Position numbers and translations under genes: made by a program
Notes under the pieces: generated by a model
The model's database searches: none
What the model saw: only the letters and a program-made list of their open reading frames with translations
What the model was told of the DNA's origin: nothing
Assembly (NCBI GenBank): GCA_046153995.1
Contig: JBJXEH010000065.1
Coordinates: forward strand, 1 to 64,000
Reading direction: 5' to 3'
DNA length: 64,000 nucleotides
Source: SZUA-430 sp046153995
GTDB lineage: Bacteria > Pseudomonadota > Alphaproteobacteria > Micropepsales > Micropepsaceae
Shown here: positions 7,378 through 15,955 of the stretch, in pieces
Layout: every line of letters begins with the position of its first letter
How positions within the stretch are numbered: position 1 is the stretch's first letter

Positions 7378-8010
7378 ATGCGTAAGAACGTCGTGCAGAG
7401 CATTGTTTTCGCAGCATTATTTTCCGGCAGCGTTTGGACTGTTGCTGCGGCGCCTACGGAGCGTGAGTCGATTCCGGGGCCGGTTGTGGCGGACGACCTT
7501 ACAAAACTAGGACGGGGCATCGGCGATGCCGCCCTGACGGATGAGGCGGGGACCGCCGTGCGGTGGCAGGAGCTTCACGGACGGCCGCGTGCGGTGTTCT
7601 TCGGCTTCACGCATTGCCCTGTGATCTGTCCGGTAACCGTGTGGGAGTTGGACGCGGCGCTCAAGAACATCGGCAAGCGCGCAAACGGCGTACAAGTCGT
7701 GTTTGTGACGCTTGATCCCGAACGCGACACACCTGCCGTCATGAAGTCCTACTTTTCCAGCTTTGGTTCGCGCGTCCGGGCGTTGACGGGACCGACGGCA
7801 GAGATTGAGCGTATCGCAAAGGCGTTTGCAGTCGTTCGCGAACGTGTGGCGTTGAAGGGCGACGACTACACCCTCGATCACACCGCAGCGGTTTTTCTGC
7901 TCGATGCTAACGGGACTGTTGTCGACACGCTCGCTTACGGAACGCCGCAGGACGTTATCGTCAAGCGATTGGAAAACCTAATCGGCCGCCCGCCGGTAAG
8001 GAAGAATTAA
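7378..8010 (+). CDS. SCO1/SenC family copper chaperone
   Basis: A 210-residue periplasmic thioredoxin-fold protein used in copper delivery to cytochrome oxidase or in redox protection. It begins with a hydrophobic signal or anchor (IVFAALFSGSVWTVAAA). The copper-binding CPVIC motif is complete at Cys80 and Cys84 (HCPVICPVTVW), and the third ligand is His168 in LDHTAAVFLLD. The FVTLDPERDTP segment is typical of the family. It lies 44 bases upstream of gspF in the same direction and could share a transcript with the secretion operon, but I see no functional reason for that. No oxidase genes are nearby. Confidence 0.92.
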   Translation: MRKNVVQSIVFAALFSGSVWTVAAAPTERESIPGPVVADDLTKLGRGIGDAALTDEAGTAVRWQELHGRPRAVFFGFTHCPVICPVTVWELDAALKNIGKRANGVQVVFVTLDPERDTPAVMKSYFSSFGSRVRALTGPTAEIERIAKAFAVVRERVALKGDDYTLDHTAAVFLLDANGTVVDTLAYGTPQDVIVKRLENLIGRPPVRKN

Positions 8011-8054
8011 CGGCGGAAGCCGACAACTCGTCCGAGGTCTGTGGATGGAGTGCC

Positions 8055-9272
8055 GTGCCCAATTTTGCGTATGAGGCCGCAGGCCCCGACGGCGCAATCG
8101 GGCGCGGCGTGATCGAGGCGCCGAACCGCTCTGCGGCGGTAGAGCGAATCCTCGCGTTGGGCCGGACGCCAGTCAGCATCGTGGAGCGCGCGTCTGGCAC
8201 TGCTGCCGCGTTCGCGACGACGCGACTGTTGCCCGAGTTTGGTGCCGCGAACGACCGGCTCTCGCTGCTTCGGGAGCTGGGAACGCTGTTGCAGGCGGGC
8301 TTGACCGTCGAGCGGGCGCTGACCGCGACGCTAGCATTGACGGCGCGAGTGCGCGGGAAAAGTGCTGCGCAGGCGATGCTTGAAGGCGTGCGTTCCGGCG
8401 AGCCGCTATCGGCCGCCATGCAGCGTGCGGGGTCGCTTTTTCCCGAGCCGATGCGGCGGCTGGTGGCGGCAGGCGAGGCGAGCGGGCGCTTGCCGGACGT
8501 CATGGTGCGTTTAGCGGCGGCGGAAACCCGGAACAAGGAACTCACTGATCGTGCAGTGTCTGCCATGATCTACCCGGCGCTGCTGGTGGTCGTCATGATC
8601 ATCGTTCTTGCGATCATCTTCACAACGGTCGTACCCCGTTTGGCGCCACTCTTCGAGCAAAGCGGGGACGCGTTGCCGTGGCCGGCCGCAATCTTGGTCG
8701 GCGTGTCTCAATTCTTCAACGCACACGGCACGCTGGTCACGATCGGTTCGGTCGTGATGCTCGGTGGCCTTCTCTATATGCTTCAGCAACCGGCGGCGCA
8801 GGTGGCGCTTGCACGCTGGTCGTTTCGCTCACGGCTGCTGCTCGACATTCCGCGGCGGATGTACGCGGCGCAGTTCGGACGGAACGTGGCGATGTTGCTT
8901 GCCGGCGGGATGCCGTTGAACCGTGCGCTAGAGACGGCTCAAGCTGCGGTCGGAAACGTGCACTTGAGGCAACGCCTGTCGGGTGCAATCGAGCTTGTGC
9001 GGCAGGGCAGGTCATTGAAGAGCGCATTGGAGGCAAGCGATGCGCTGCCGCGCGCCATCATCGAGTTCGCGGCGGTCGGCGAAGAAACGGGGCGCCTGGG
9101 GCCGATGCTGAACGAGGCCGCGGACATCCTGGACCGGGACGTGCAGACAAAGCTCGACCGGCTATCGGCATTGCTGCTGCCTGCTGTCACGATCGTCCTA
9201 GGCCTAGTGGTTGCAGCGATCATGAGCGGGGTCGTAAGCGGCATTCTGGCAGCCAACGAGCTGGCGTTATGA
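8055..9272 (+). CDS. gspF: Type II secretion inner-membrane platform protein GspF
   Basis: Polytopic inner-membrane protein of 405 residues, about the usual length, which couples the GspE ATPase to pseudopilus assembly. It shows the two repeated T2SF domains: residues about 65-190 (LSLLRELGTLLQAGLTVERALT, later AGEASGRLPDVMVRLA) and about 270-390 (FGRNVAMLLAGGMPLNRALE, later VGEETGRLGPMLNEAADILD). Each is followed by a strongly hydrophobic stretch, LLVVVMIIVLAIIFTTVV and LLPAVTIVLGLVVAAIMSGVV. The GTG start at 8055 is followed by PNFAYEA, a typical GspF beginning. It opens the operon, and its stop overlaps the ATG of gspH. Confidence 0.95.
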   Translation: MPNFAYEAAGPDGAIGRGVIEAPNRSAAVERILALGRTPVSIVERASGTAAAFATTRLLPEFGAANDRLSLLRELGTLLQAGLTVERALTATLALTARVRGKSAAQAMLEGVRSGEPLSAAMQRAGSLFPEPMRRLVAAGEASGRLPDVMVRLAAAETRNKELTDRAVSAMIYPALLVVVMIIVLAIIFTTVVPRLAPLFEQSGDALPWPAAILVGVSQFFNAHGTLVTIGSVVMLGGLLYMLQQPAAQVALARWSFRSRLLLDIPRRMYAAQFGRNVAMLLAGGMPLNRALETAQAAVGNVHLRQRLSGAIELVRQGRSLKSALEASDALPRAIIEFAAVGEETGRLGPMLNEAADILDRDVQTKLDRLSALLLPAVTIVLGLVVAAIMSGVVSGILAANELAL

Positions 9273-9670
9273 GGCACGGCTATTCCCTTCTGGAGTTGAT
9301 TGTGGTCTTCGGCATCGTGGCGCTGCTAATCGTCGTTGCGACGCCCACGGTGCAGGCCTCGGTCGAACGGATCACTTTGCGCGCCGACGCGCGCACGGTT
9401 CTGACGGCGCTGCGGCGCCTGCGCGGCGAGGCGCTGGACCGGCAGGCAGACATGGTGCTTAGCGTTGCTGGCAATACAGCGAACGAGATCGTTGCTACGA
9501 GCGGGGATACAATTTCATTGACGCCGGGAACTGTGGCGCAAGTTCGCGATGTTGTGATCGCTTGGGACGGGACCATCACAGGAACGCTTACGCTCATGCG
9601 CGGCGACGCGCAGATCAGCATCGCGGCCGAGCCGCTGACCGGACGGCCTACCGCGGAGGCTCGGCAATGA
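9269..9670 (+). CDS. gspH: Type II secretion minor pseudopilin GspH
   Basis: A 133-residue prepilin-like protein. The prepilin peptidase site is G-YSLLE near residue 4 (RHGYSLLELIVVFG), followed by a hydrophobic N-terminal helix and a small soluble domain. The early Glu at +5 is present. Position between gspF and gspI and the size agree with GspH rather than GspG. The ATG overlaps the stop of gspF (ATGA) and the gene's own stop overlaps gspI, so the pseudopilins are translationally coupled. It would be part of the pseudopilus tip or shaft in the periplasm. Confidence 0.85.
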   Translation: MRHGYSLLELIVVFGIVALLIVVATPTVQASVERITLRADARTVLTALRRLRGEALDRQADMVLSVAGNTANEIVATSGDTISLTPGTVAQVRDVVIAWDGTITGTLTLMRGDAQISIAAEPLTGRPTAEARQ

Positions 9671-10026
9671 CTGGGCAACGCGGCTTCACGATCATTGAAA
9701 GTCTGGTGGCGCTTGCCGTCCTCGCCATCACGGTGGTCGCACTCTACGAAGCGATAGGCACCGGATTCCGGACGTTCGACCGTGCTGCCGAAGTCGAAGA
9801 GGCCGTGCTGATTGCGCAGTCGGAACTCGACCGTATCGTCGCGCTGCGGCGGCTGCCGGACGTGTTGCAAGGGACGGTCGAAGATACATCGTTCCGTTGG
9901 CGTTTGGATGTCGCTTCCGGCGCGAAGGCGCAACAACTGGTGTCGTTGAAATTGACAGTAACCTGGCCCGGCCGTTCCGGTGGCGTCACGATCGAGCGGC
10001 TGCTGTTGCTGGAGGCGGCGCCGTGA
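9667..10026 (+). CDS. gspI: Type II secretion minor pseudopilin GspI
   Basis: A 119-residue pseudopilin with cleavage motif QRG-FTIIES and hydrophobic helix LVALAVLAITVVALYEA. The segment AVLIAQSELDRI is typical of GspI, which forms the pseudopilus tip complex with GspJ and GspK. The ATG overlaps the stop of gspH and the stop overlaps the GTG of gspJ. The order H-I-J is the conventional one for this subset of genes. Confidence 0.88.
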   Translation: MTGQRGFTIIESLVALAVLAITVVALYEAIGTGFRTFDRAAEVEEAVLIAQSELDRIVALRRLPDVLQGTVEDTSFRWRLDVASGAKAQQLVSLKLTVTWPGRSGGVTIERLLLLEAAP

Positions 10027-10652
10027 AGGGGTATTCGCTGCTTGAACTCGTGATTGCACTGGCGCTGCTCGGGTTCATCGCCGTGGCGATGAGCGGCGGT
10101 GTACGTTTTGGAGCTAGAGCTTGGGAGCTGAGCGAAGCAAAGGTCGAAGCCGTCGAGCGCGTACAAGGTGCACAGACGTTACTCAGGATGCTGTTGCAAC
10201 GTGCGATGCCGCGCGAGCTCGACCCTTCGTTCGCGGTCGACTTGGATCTCTTTCGCGGGACGGCAGGCTCGTTGTCGTTCACCGCTTCCGCGCCTTCGGC
10301 ATTCGGTGCAGAGGGTCTTACCCGCTTCGATCTGCGTGTAGAGGGAGGGGCCGGACGCCAGCAGCTGTTGCTCACCTGGCAGAGCGCGGCCAAGGCCGCG
10401 CAACCGAAGACGCAGGTTCTGCTAAGCGGCGCAGAGTCGGTCACGATCGGTTATGGCGCGCGCGACGGCACTGCAATGCGCTGGTCGGACAGTTGGACTG
10501 ACCGGTCCGGCGCGCCTCAGCTCGTGCTGATACGCGCTTCGTTTCCGCCGGACTCAAACCGCCGTTGGCCGCCGCTCACGATACGCACGCGCATCACGCA
10601 GGACCCCCTTTGTGTCTACAATGCAGACACGTTCGGGTGCCCGCATGCGTGA
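10023..10652 (+). CDS. gspJ: Type II secretion minor pseudopilin GspJ
   Basis: A 209-residue pseudopilin, which is the expected length. The prepilin motif is KG-YSLLELVIALALLG at the very N-terminus, so the leader is only two or three residues. The C-terminal part has the beta-rich LSFTASAP and QLLLTW segments found in GspJ. The GTG start overlaps the gspI stop (GTGA). It ends overlapping the gspL start by eight bases. It belongs to the pseudopilus tip complex with GspI and GspK. Confidence 0.88.
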   Translation: MKGYSLLELVIALALLGFIAVAMSGGVRFGARAWELSEAKVEAVERVQGAQTLLRMLLQRAMPRELDPSFAVDLDLFRGTAGSLSFTASAPSAFGAEGLTRFDLRVEGGAGRQQLLLTWQSAAKAAQPKTQVLLSGAESVTIGYGARDGTAMRWSDSWTDRSGAPQLVLIRASFPPDSNRRWPPLTIRTRITQDPLCVYNADTFGCPHA

Positions 10653-11736
10653 GCCGGTGACGATCGATTTAGGTGCGCCCGCGCAGATCGCCGATTTGCC
10701 TGGCTTGGCTACGCGTTTCTTCCGTTGGTGGCTTGGTGAGTTGCGGGCTCTCGTTCCTTGGCGTCAGACGCCGGTTGCGGCGCGGCGGCACGCGGTGCTT
10801 CACGTTCGGACGGACCGGTGGTTCTTGCGTCCTTCGCCGGACGCCGAAGCTGTCGCGCTGGACACGAAGTTGAGCGACGGGGATTTGGCAGACAGGCTAC
10901 TGAACGCGGCAAGCGGCGCGCCTCTTTCGAAACTGACGGTTTTGTTGCCGCGCGACTTCGCCATCACGCGGCGTTTGGAGCTTCCGCAGATGTCGCTTGC
11001 GCACGCGCGTCAGGCGGTGGACTTGCAGATCGACAGGCTCTCGCCTTTCAAAGCCGACGCGGTGCGCACGGCAACGCGGATCGCGGGCTACGATACCGGG
11101 AAGTCCGTGATGCTGGTTGACGTCGCGATCGTGCCGTTGCAGCGCGTTCAACCTATCGAGCAGCGTTTGCGCGCGCTTGGGTTCACGTCCGCCGCCGTCG
11201 ATATCGAAGGCGACAACGGCGAGCCGCAAGGCTTTGACCTCAGCGAACCGCAGAACGCTGCTGATCTTCGCCAAACGCGTCAACGCGCCCTGGGATTGGC
11301 AGCGGCCGCCGCCGCGATTTGGATCGTCGCGATCTATGCGTGGGGACAGGCCGGAGAGAGCGAAATCAAATCCTGGGAGGCGCGCGTCGCAGAACTCCGG
11401 CCGGCTGCTGCGCGAAGCGCCGCGTTGAGGCAGAGCGTCGATGGCATGGGTGCGCCGATCGCGCGGGCCAATGCGCATGACCCTGCGGTAACCCTCAATG
11501 TCTTGCAGCAACTCACGCGTCTCTTGCCCGACAGCGTTCAGCTTCTCGATCTCAAGCTCGAGGGGAACGTGCTTCAACTCTCCGGTTTGGCCGCGAACGC
11601 GCCTGATCTCATCGGACTCTTGGAGGGTTCGCCGGCGTTCAAGAACGTCAAGTTCGTTTCGCCGGTCGTGCGCAAAGCGGAAACCGGTGTTGAACGCTTT
11701 GAGATCGCGCTTCAACTCGAAACGGGGGCGCTATGA
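10645..11736 (+). CDS. gspL: Type II secretion protein GspL (PilN-like)
   Basis: An inner-membrane assembly protein of 363 residues that connects the cytoplasmic GspE to GspM. The N-terminal half is cytoplasmic and actin-fold-like (LTVLLPRDFAITRRLELPQ, then QAVDLQIDRLSPF); one transmembrane helix follows (LGLAAAAAAIWIVAIYAW, around residue 220); the rest is a periplasmic coiled and ferredoxin-like part containing a PilN-type segment (LNVLQQLTRLLPDSVQLLDLKLEGNVLQLSG). The ATG at 10645 is chosen over a GTG at 10612 because it gives a minimal eight-base overlap with gspJ. The stop overlaps gspM. Confidence 0.85.
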   Translation: MREPVTIDLGAPAQIADLPGLATRFFRWWLGELRALVPWRQTPVAARRHAVLHVRTDRWFLRPSPDAEAVALDTKLSDGDLADRLLNAASGAPLSKLTVLLPRDFAITRRLELPQMSLAHARQAVDLQIDRLSPFKADAVRTATRIAGYDTGKSVMLVDVAIVPLQRVQPIEQRLRALGFTSAAVDIEGDNGEPQGFDLSEPQNAADLRQTRQRALGLAAAAAAIWIVAIYAWGQAGESEIKSWEARVAELRPAAARSAALRQSVDGMGAPIARANAHDPAVTLNVLQQLTRLLPDSVQLLDLKLEGNVLQLSGLAANAPDLIGLLEGSPAFKNVKFVSPVVRKAETGVERFEIALQLETGAL

Positions 11737-12323
11737 AAGTGACCCTGTCGCCATTGCTGCAGCGCTGCCTGGCGCTTGGGACCTTGGCGCTGGCTGCCAT
11801 TGTGCTGTGGGCGTTCGTCATTGCGCCGGGTTGGGCGTCTATCGCGCAGCATGAAGAGCGCGTCGCCATGCTGCGCCAGCAAGCGGCAAAGCTACAGGCT
11901 TTGATGGACGCGACACCGCAGCTTGCGGCTGCGGCAAAGGCGATAGAGACCAACCCCAGCGTCCGCTCGCTCGCATTCGAGACGGCGCCGGGAACGGCTG
12001 TTGCGGAACTGCAGACGGTGGTGAATCGCGCATTCTCCTCGGCGGGCGCGATCGTGATGAGCGGCCAGACACTGGAGGGGCGCGCCGAGGCGGTTGCCGG
12101 CGAGATTGCCGTGCAGGCAACCGTCGAGGCCGATATCGCGGCGCTGGTGCAAGCTCTTCACACGATTGGCGCATCCCGGCCACTGCTCAAGATCGAGCGC
12201 ATATCCGTTCGCGAACCGGACGCGGAGTTTGCGGCGGCGGTGCCGGTCGGGCCAAAGCCGAACGTTGTGAACAAGCTCATCGTCGATGTCGTGGTGTCAG
12301 CGCACACGCGGGGGGCGTTGTGA
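11733..12323 (+). CDS. gspM: Type II secretion protein GspM
   Basis: A 196-residue bitopic inner-membrane protein. It has a short cytoplasmic start, one transmembrane helix (CLALGTLALAAIVLWAFVIAPGW), a coiled region (EERVAMLRQQAAKLQAL) and a small periplasmic ferredoxin-like domain with LKIERISVREP. This is the arrangement of the GspM-b type partner of GspL. The start overlaps the gspL stop and the stop overlaps the start of the GspC/N-like gene, all by four bases or fewer. It stabilises GspL within the platform. Confidence 0.85.
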   Translation: MKVTLSPLLQRCLALGTLALAAIVLWAFVIAPGWASIAQHEERVAMLRQQAAKLQALMDATPQLAAAAKAIETNPSVRSLAFETAPGTAVAELQTVVNRAFSSAGAIVMSGQTLEGRAEAVAGEIAVQATVEADIAALVQALHTIGASRPLLKIERISVREPDAEFAAAVPVGPKPNVVNKLIVDVVVSAHTRGAL

Positions 12324-12826
12324 TGTTTGAGACGCTTTCCCGGTCGCTTTGGATCGTCGCTGCGGCCGGTGTGTTGGCTCTGATCGCAGCATTGTTGCCA
12401 TCGCCGATGCGCGCGTTCGATTTCTTCGATGCCCCTGCCGTCGTCGAAGTGCGAACAGTGCCGGCTGTTAAGCTGCGTGCGTTGCCGCCGGCAACGGCGT
12501 ATGACGACGTCATCGCGCGGCCGCTTTTCAACGCGGGCCGGAAGCCCGATCCCGCGGTACGGCCAGCGGCGGCAGTTGCTTCGGCTTCAAGCGGGGGCGC
12601 GGGTGAGTTATCGGCGTTTCGGGTTGTTGGCATAGTCGCCGATAGCACCACACAGCGCGCGATCGTCGAGCGCAACGGGGCACCTTCGATGAGGGTGGGT
12701 CCGGGCGACAAGCTTGGCGAATGGCGGATCGATCGGATCGACGCCGCCGGTATCGTGGCAAGCAGGGACCAGCGTTCGGTACGGCTTCAGATTCCAAAGG
12801 CGCGCACACAGCCGGGGACACCTTAG
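12320..12826 (+). CDS. Type II secretion protein GspC/GspN-like
   Basis: A 168-residue protein with one N-terminal transmembrane helix (IVAAAGVLALIAALLPSPM) and a periplasmic part resembling the HR domain of GspC/PulC: IARPLFNAGRKP, then FRVVGIVADSTTQRAIVERNG and RVGPGDKLGEWRIDRID. In canonical systems this domain links the inner-membrane platform to the secretin. It is shorter than classical GspC and has no PDZ domain. Start may be GTG 12320 or ATG 12323; both overlap the gspM stop. The gap that follows carries a hairpin before gspD. Confidence 0.75.
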   Translation: MMFETLSRSLWIVAAAGVLALIAALLPSPMRAFDFFDAPAVVEVRTVPAVKLRALPPATAYDDVIARPLFNAGRKPDPAVRPAAAVASASSGGAGELSAFRVVGIVADSTTQRAIVERNGAPSMRVGPGDKLGEWRIDRIDAAGIVASRDQRSVRLQIPKARTQPGTP

Positions 12827-12843
12827 CGGCCGACGTATTCAAT

Positions 12844-12862
12844 GCGGTGCGAGCCGCACCGC
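12844..12862. other. Intra-operon hairpin upstream of gspD
   Basis: Perfect 8-base stem GCGGTGCG (12844-12851) against CGCACCGC (12855-12862) with a 3-base loop and no T-run. It is the strongest structure in the only sizeable gap (146 bases) of the secretion operon and may act in mRNA processing or in lowering read-through between the platform genes and the secretin. Confidence 0.6.
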
Positions 12863-12972
12863 TAACGTGTTTAACTTGCGTGTAACAACCTTGAGTGGCC
12901 AGCATGGCTCTATCGAGCGGGCTGCGATTCGTCCGTTCGTTGGGAAGACTGGGACATTTGAGGGGACGGGGG

Positions 12973-15096
12973 ATGACATCGCCTTGCGGTGCCCGGAAGA
13001 GTTTGCGCATGGCGCTTCTTGCGCTTGCACTTCCGCTTGCCGCGTGCACGCAGGAGCGGCCCGTCATGGTGGCGCCTCCAGTGGACGCGATGCCCGCGAC
13101 GGCGCAAGAGCGCAACGAGCCTGTGGTCATCGCAGGTGAAGATGAGTCGAACGATCCCAAAACAGAGATCTTTCCGGCGGAAGGCGTGCGAGTGCCGCCG
13201 CGTCTGCGTGCGCAGGGACCCAGCGGACCTGCGGGCGACGTGACGCTCGACTTCGCGGACGCGGACGTGAAGGACGTGGTGCGCACCGTCATGGGCGACA
13301 TTTTGAAGGTCGCGTTCCAGATCGATCCGCAGGTTCAAGGCCGCGTAACGTTGAAGACCAGTGCACCGTTGCGCAAGGAAGACGTTCTGTCGGCGCTTGA
13401 GACGGCGTTGAAGGTGAATGGCGCAGCAATCGTTTATGCCGACAATGTCTACAACATTGTGCCGGCGACCGAGGCGCAGAAACGTACCGACGGGTTCGAA
13501 GTGTCGGGGACGGCTCGTGCGCGGATGCCGGGTTACGGCATCGAGATCGTGCCGTTGCGCTTTATCGCAGCGGCCGAAATGAAAAAGGTGCTTGAGCCGA
13601 TGGCCCCGGCCGGCGGCATTATGAACATCGATGCCACGCGCAATCTGCTGATCCTATCTGGTACCGGTCCCGAACGCGGCGCGATGCTCGATACGATCCG
13701 CTTGTTCGATGTCGATTACATGCGCGGGATGTCGTACGCGCTGGTGCGGCCGGATCACGTCGATGTGCCCGCCCTGGCGCAAGAACTAAGCCGCGTGTTC
13801 GCATCGACGCGAGGGCCGGGGGCAAGTTTGCTGCGCTTTGTGCCGCTGTCGCGCGTCAACACGCTGTTGATCGCTTCGCCAAGCTCGGCTTTGCTCAAGG
13901 ATGTTTCGCGTTGGGTTGCGCGGCTCGACGTGCCACCGCGCGGACCGGGACGGCGTATCTACTATTACAGGCTACAGAACGCGAAGGCTGAAGATGTCGC
14001 TCGTGCACTGGCGTCGGTTTATGGCGCTGGCGCGGTCGATCTTTCGAGCATACAGGCCGAGCCGGAGGATCAGCCTTCGGTTGACGGGTTCGAGACCGGC
14101 GTCGATGCGCCACCTCCGGCGGCAGCCAACGCGCCGCCGCCTGCACCCGCGCGGTCGCGAGGCGAAGGCTTACGCGGCAGCGACCGCGGACCCCACATTG
14201 CGGTGGATCAATCGAACAACGCGCTGATTGTTCGCGCGGACGGGACGGAGTACGCGTCGCTCGAGCGGTTCTTGCGCGAGATCGACGTCGCCCCCGATCA
14301 GGTAATGATCGAAGCGACGATTGCAGAGGTAACGCTGAACGATGAACTGAAGTATGGCGTCGAGTGGTTTTTCAAGAATGCCGACCAGTCGTTCAAGCTG
14401 AGCAGGAACGGCACAGTCAGTAATTTCTTTCCGGGATTTGCGTTTCGCTACACCTTACCCGACGTGGACGTCGCGCTAAGCGCCCTCGGGACGGTCACCG
14501 ATGTGAAGGTGATCTTCTCGCAGAAGCTGCTGACCTTGAACAACAAGACAGCGATGCTGCAGGTCGGCGACCAAGTGCCCATCATCACGCAAACGGCGAC
14601 TGGGGTTAGGACCGCGACGGATCTGACGGTCGTGAACTCCGTTCAACTGCGCGACACCGGCATTCTACTGCGCGTCACACCACGCATCGGCAAGAGCGGC
14701 ACTGTGTTCGTGGACGTTCGCCAGGAGGTCAGCAACGCCATCGTGACAGACACGTCGGACATTGACTCGCCCACGATCCAGCAACGCAAGATTGCCAACA
14801 CGATCGCGGTTCAAGACGGCGATTCCATTGTGTTGGGCGGATTGATCCGCGACAGCCAGACTTATGGCGACAGCGGCGTACCGTTCCTGAAGGATGTGCC
14901 GGTTCTGGGCAAGCTTTTCGGAACAACAAACGTTTCGGGGGACCGTACGGAGCTGCTGGTCTTCTTGCGGCCGCGGATTGTGCGTAACGCTGCGGCTGCG
15001 CGCGAGATGACGGAAGAATTGCGCAACGGTTTCCGCGGTCTTAGCGACCTGCTGGAGACGAACCCGGTGTCGCGGCGTGGCGGCGCGTCACGGTAG
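12973..15096 (+). CDS. gspD: Type II secretion outer-membrane secretin GspD
   Basis: The outer-membrane channel of the system, about 707 residues from ATG 12973, which follows a GGGGACGGGGG purine run. The N-terminus is a lipoprotein-type signal ending in LALPLAAC-TQ, so the protein is probably lipidated. Domains in order: N0 (VTLDFADADVKDVVRTVMGDILKV), N1 to N3 repeats (ARMPGYGIEIVPLRFIAAAEMKK; YYYRLQNAKAEDVARAL), a Pro/Ala-rich linker near residue 390, then the secretin domain with VMIEATIAEVTLNDELKYGVEW, VGDQVPIITQ and the closing VPFLKDVPVLGKLFG with RTELLVFLRPRIV. The lipoprotein form could remove the need for a separate GspS pilotin, which is inference. Its end overlaps gspK by 20 bases. 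Confidence 0.95.
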   Translation: MTSPCGARKSLRMALLALALPLAACTQERPVMVAPPVDAMPATAQERNEPVVIAGEDESNDPKTEIFPAEGVRVPPRLRAQGPSGPAGDVTLDFADADVKDVVRTVMGDILKVAFQIDPQVQGRVTLKTSAPLRKEDVLSALETALKVNGAAIVYADNVYNIVPATEAQKRTDGFEVSGTARARMPGYGIEIVPLRFIAAAEMKKVLEPMAPAGGIMNIDATRNLLILSGTGPERGAMLDTIRLFDVDYMRGMSYALVRPDHVDVPALAQELSRVFASTRGPGASLLRFVPLSRVNTLLIASPSSALLKDVSRWVARLDVPPRGPGRRIYYYRLQNAKAEDVARALASVYGAGAVDLSSIQAEPEDQPSVDGFETGVDAPPPAAANAPPPAPARSRGEGLRGSDRGPHIAVDQSNNALIVRADGTEYASLERFLREIDVAPDQVMIEATIAEVTLNDELKYGVEWFFKNADQSFKLSRNGTVSNFFPGFAFRYTLPDVDVALSALGTVTDVKVIFSQKLLTLNNKTAMLQVGDQVPIITQTATGVRTATDLTVVNSVQLRDTGILLRVTPRIGKSGTVFVDVRQEVSNAIVTDTSDIDSPTIQQRKIANTIAVQDGDSIVLGGLIRDSQTYGDSGVPFLKDVPVLGKLFGTTNVSGDRTELLVFLRPRIVRNAAAAREMTEELRNGFRGLSDLLETNPVSRRGGASR

Positions 15097-15955
15097 GGCG
15101 AACGAGCGCGGCGTTGCGCTCGTCGTCGTTCTGGGCTTTTTGGCCGTCATGTCCCTCATCACGATCGGGATTGTGGGTGCTGCGCGAACCGCCGCGACGG
15201 GAGCCTCGCGCGAGCTGGTCCGTGCGCAGGCTCAGGCGGCGGTTGAGAGCGGCGTGGACTATGCCGTGAACGCCCTTTTGACGGCGCAGGGATTTGCGCC
15301 ATCGTTGTTGGCGAAGCCGGAAGCTGTTTCGGTTGGCGGGTTCCGCGTCATCGTTTCCGTGCGGCCCGAGCATGCGAAGGTCGATCTTAACTACGCTGAT
15401 GCGAACCTGCTAGCGCTGCTGTTCCAGTCTGGCGGCGCGGATCGAAAGCGAGCAGACGCGTTGGCGGCGGCGGTCGAAGATTGGCGGGACGGCGATGACT
15501 TGCTGCACGTCAACGGTGCGGAGCGCCAACAGTACGTGGCTGCGGGCCTGGACTATGCGCCGGCGAACCAGTTCTTCAGATCGCCGGACGAGTTGCGGCT
15601 GGTGTTGGGGATCGACAGGCGGCTTTATGATTGTGTGCGGCCGCAGGTCACGATCCTTTCACAGCGGCAGGGGATCGAACTCGATTTCGCAAGCCCTGCC
15701 ATTCGGACGATGGTGGGTATCGACAAAAACTCGATTCCGGATCTGGCCGTCGTGAAGCCGGGTGACTCTTTCGAGATCACCGCGCGGCTTGAGGACGCTG
15801 CGCGCGGCGTGCGCCGCTCGGAGATGGCGGTGGTACGGATTACGGGTGACCCTTCGAACCCATATTCGGCGTTGTCGTTCGAGCCCGCCCGCCCCTTGGA
15901 AGACGCGGCTGTGCGAAGTTGCCCGCGTTTGGTTGCAGCGGACGTTCGGCCATGA
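15077..15955 (+). CDS. gspK: Type II secretion minor pseudopilin GspK
   Basis: A 292-residue pseudopilin that caps the pseudopilus tip. The prepilin motif is ERG-VALVVVLGFLAVMS near residue 12; as usual for GspK the +5 glutamate is absent. The mature part has the typical large inserted domain (VDLNYADANLLALLFQSGG, then AAVEDWRDGDDLLHVNGAE with the DWRDxD calcium-type motif). GTG 15077 starts inside the end of gspD, a 20-base overlap, and the stop overlaps gspO. It is expected to form a complex with GspI and GspJ. Confidence 0.9.
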   Translation: MAARHGRANERGVALVVVLGFLAVMSLITIGIVGAARTAATGASRELVRAQAQAAVESGVDYAVNALLTAQGFAPSLLAKPEAVSVGGFRVIVSVRPEHAKVDLNYADANLLALLFQSGGADRKRADALAAAVEDWRDGDDLLHVNGAERQQYVAAGLDYAPANQFFRSPDELRLVLGIDRRLYDCVRPQVTILSQRQGIELDFASPAIRTMVGIDKNSIPDLAVVKPGDSFEITARLEDAARGVRRSEMAVVRITGDPSNPYSALSFEPARPLEDAAVRSCPRLVAADVRP

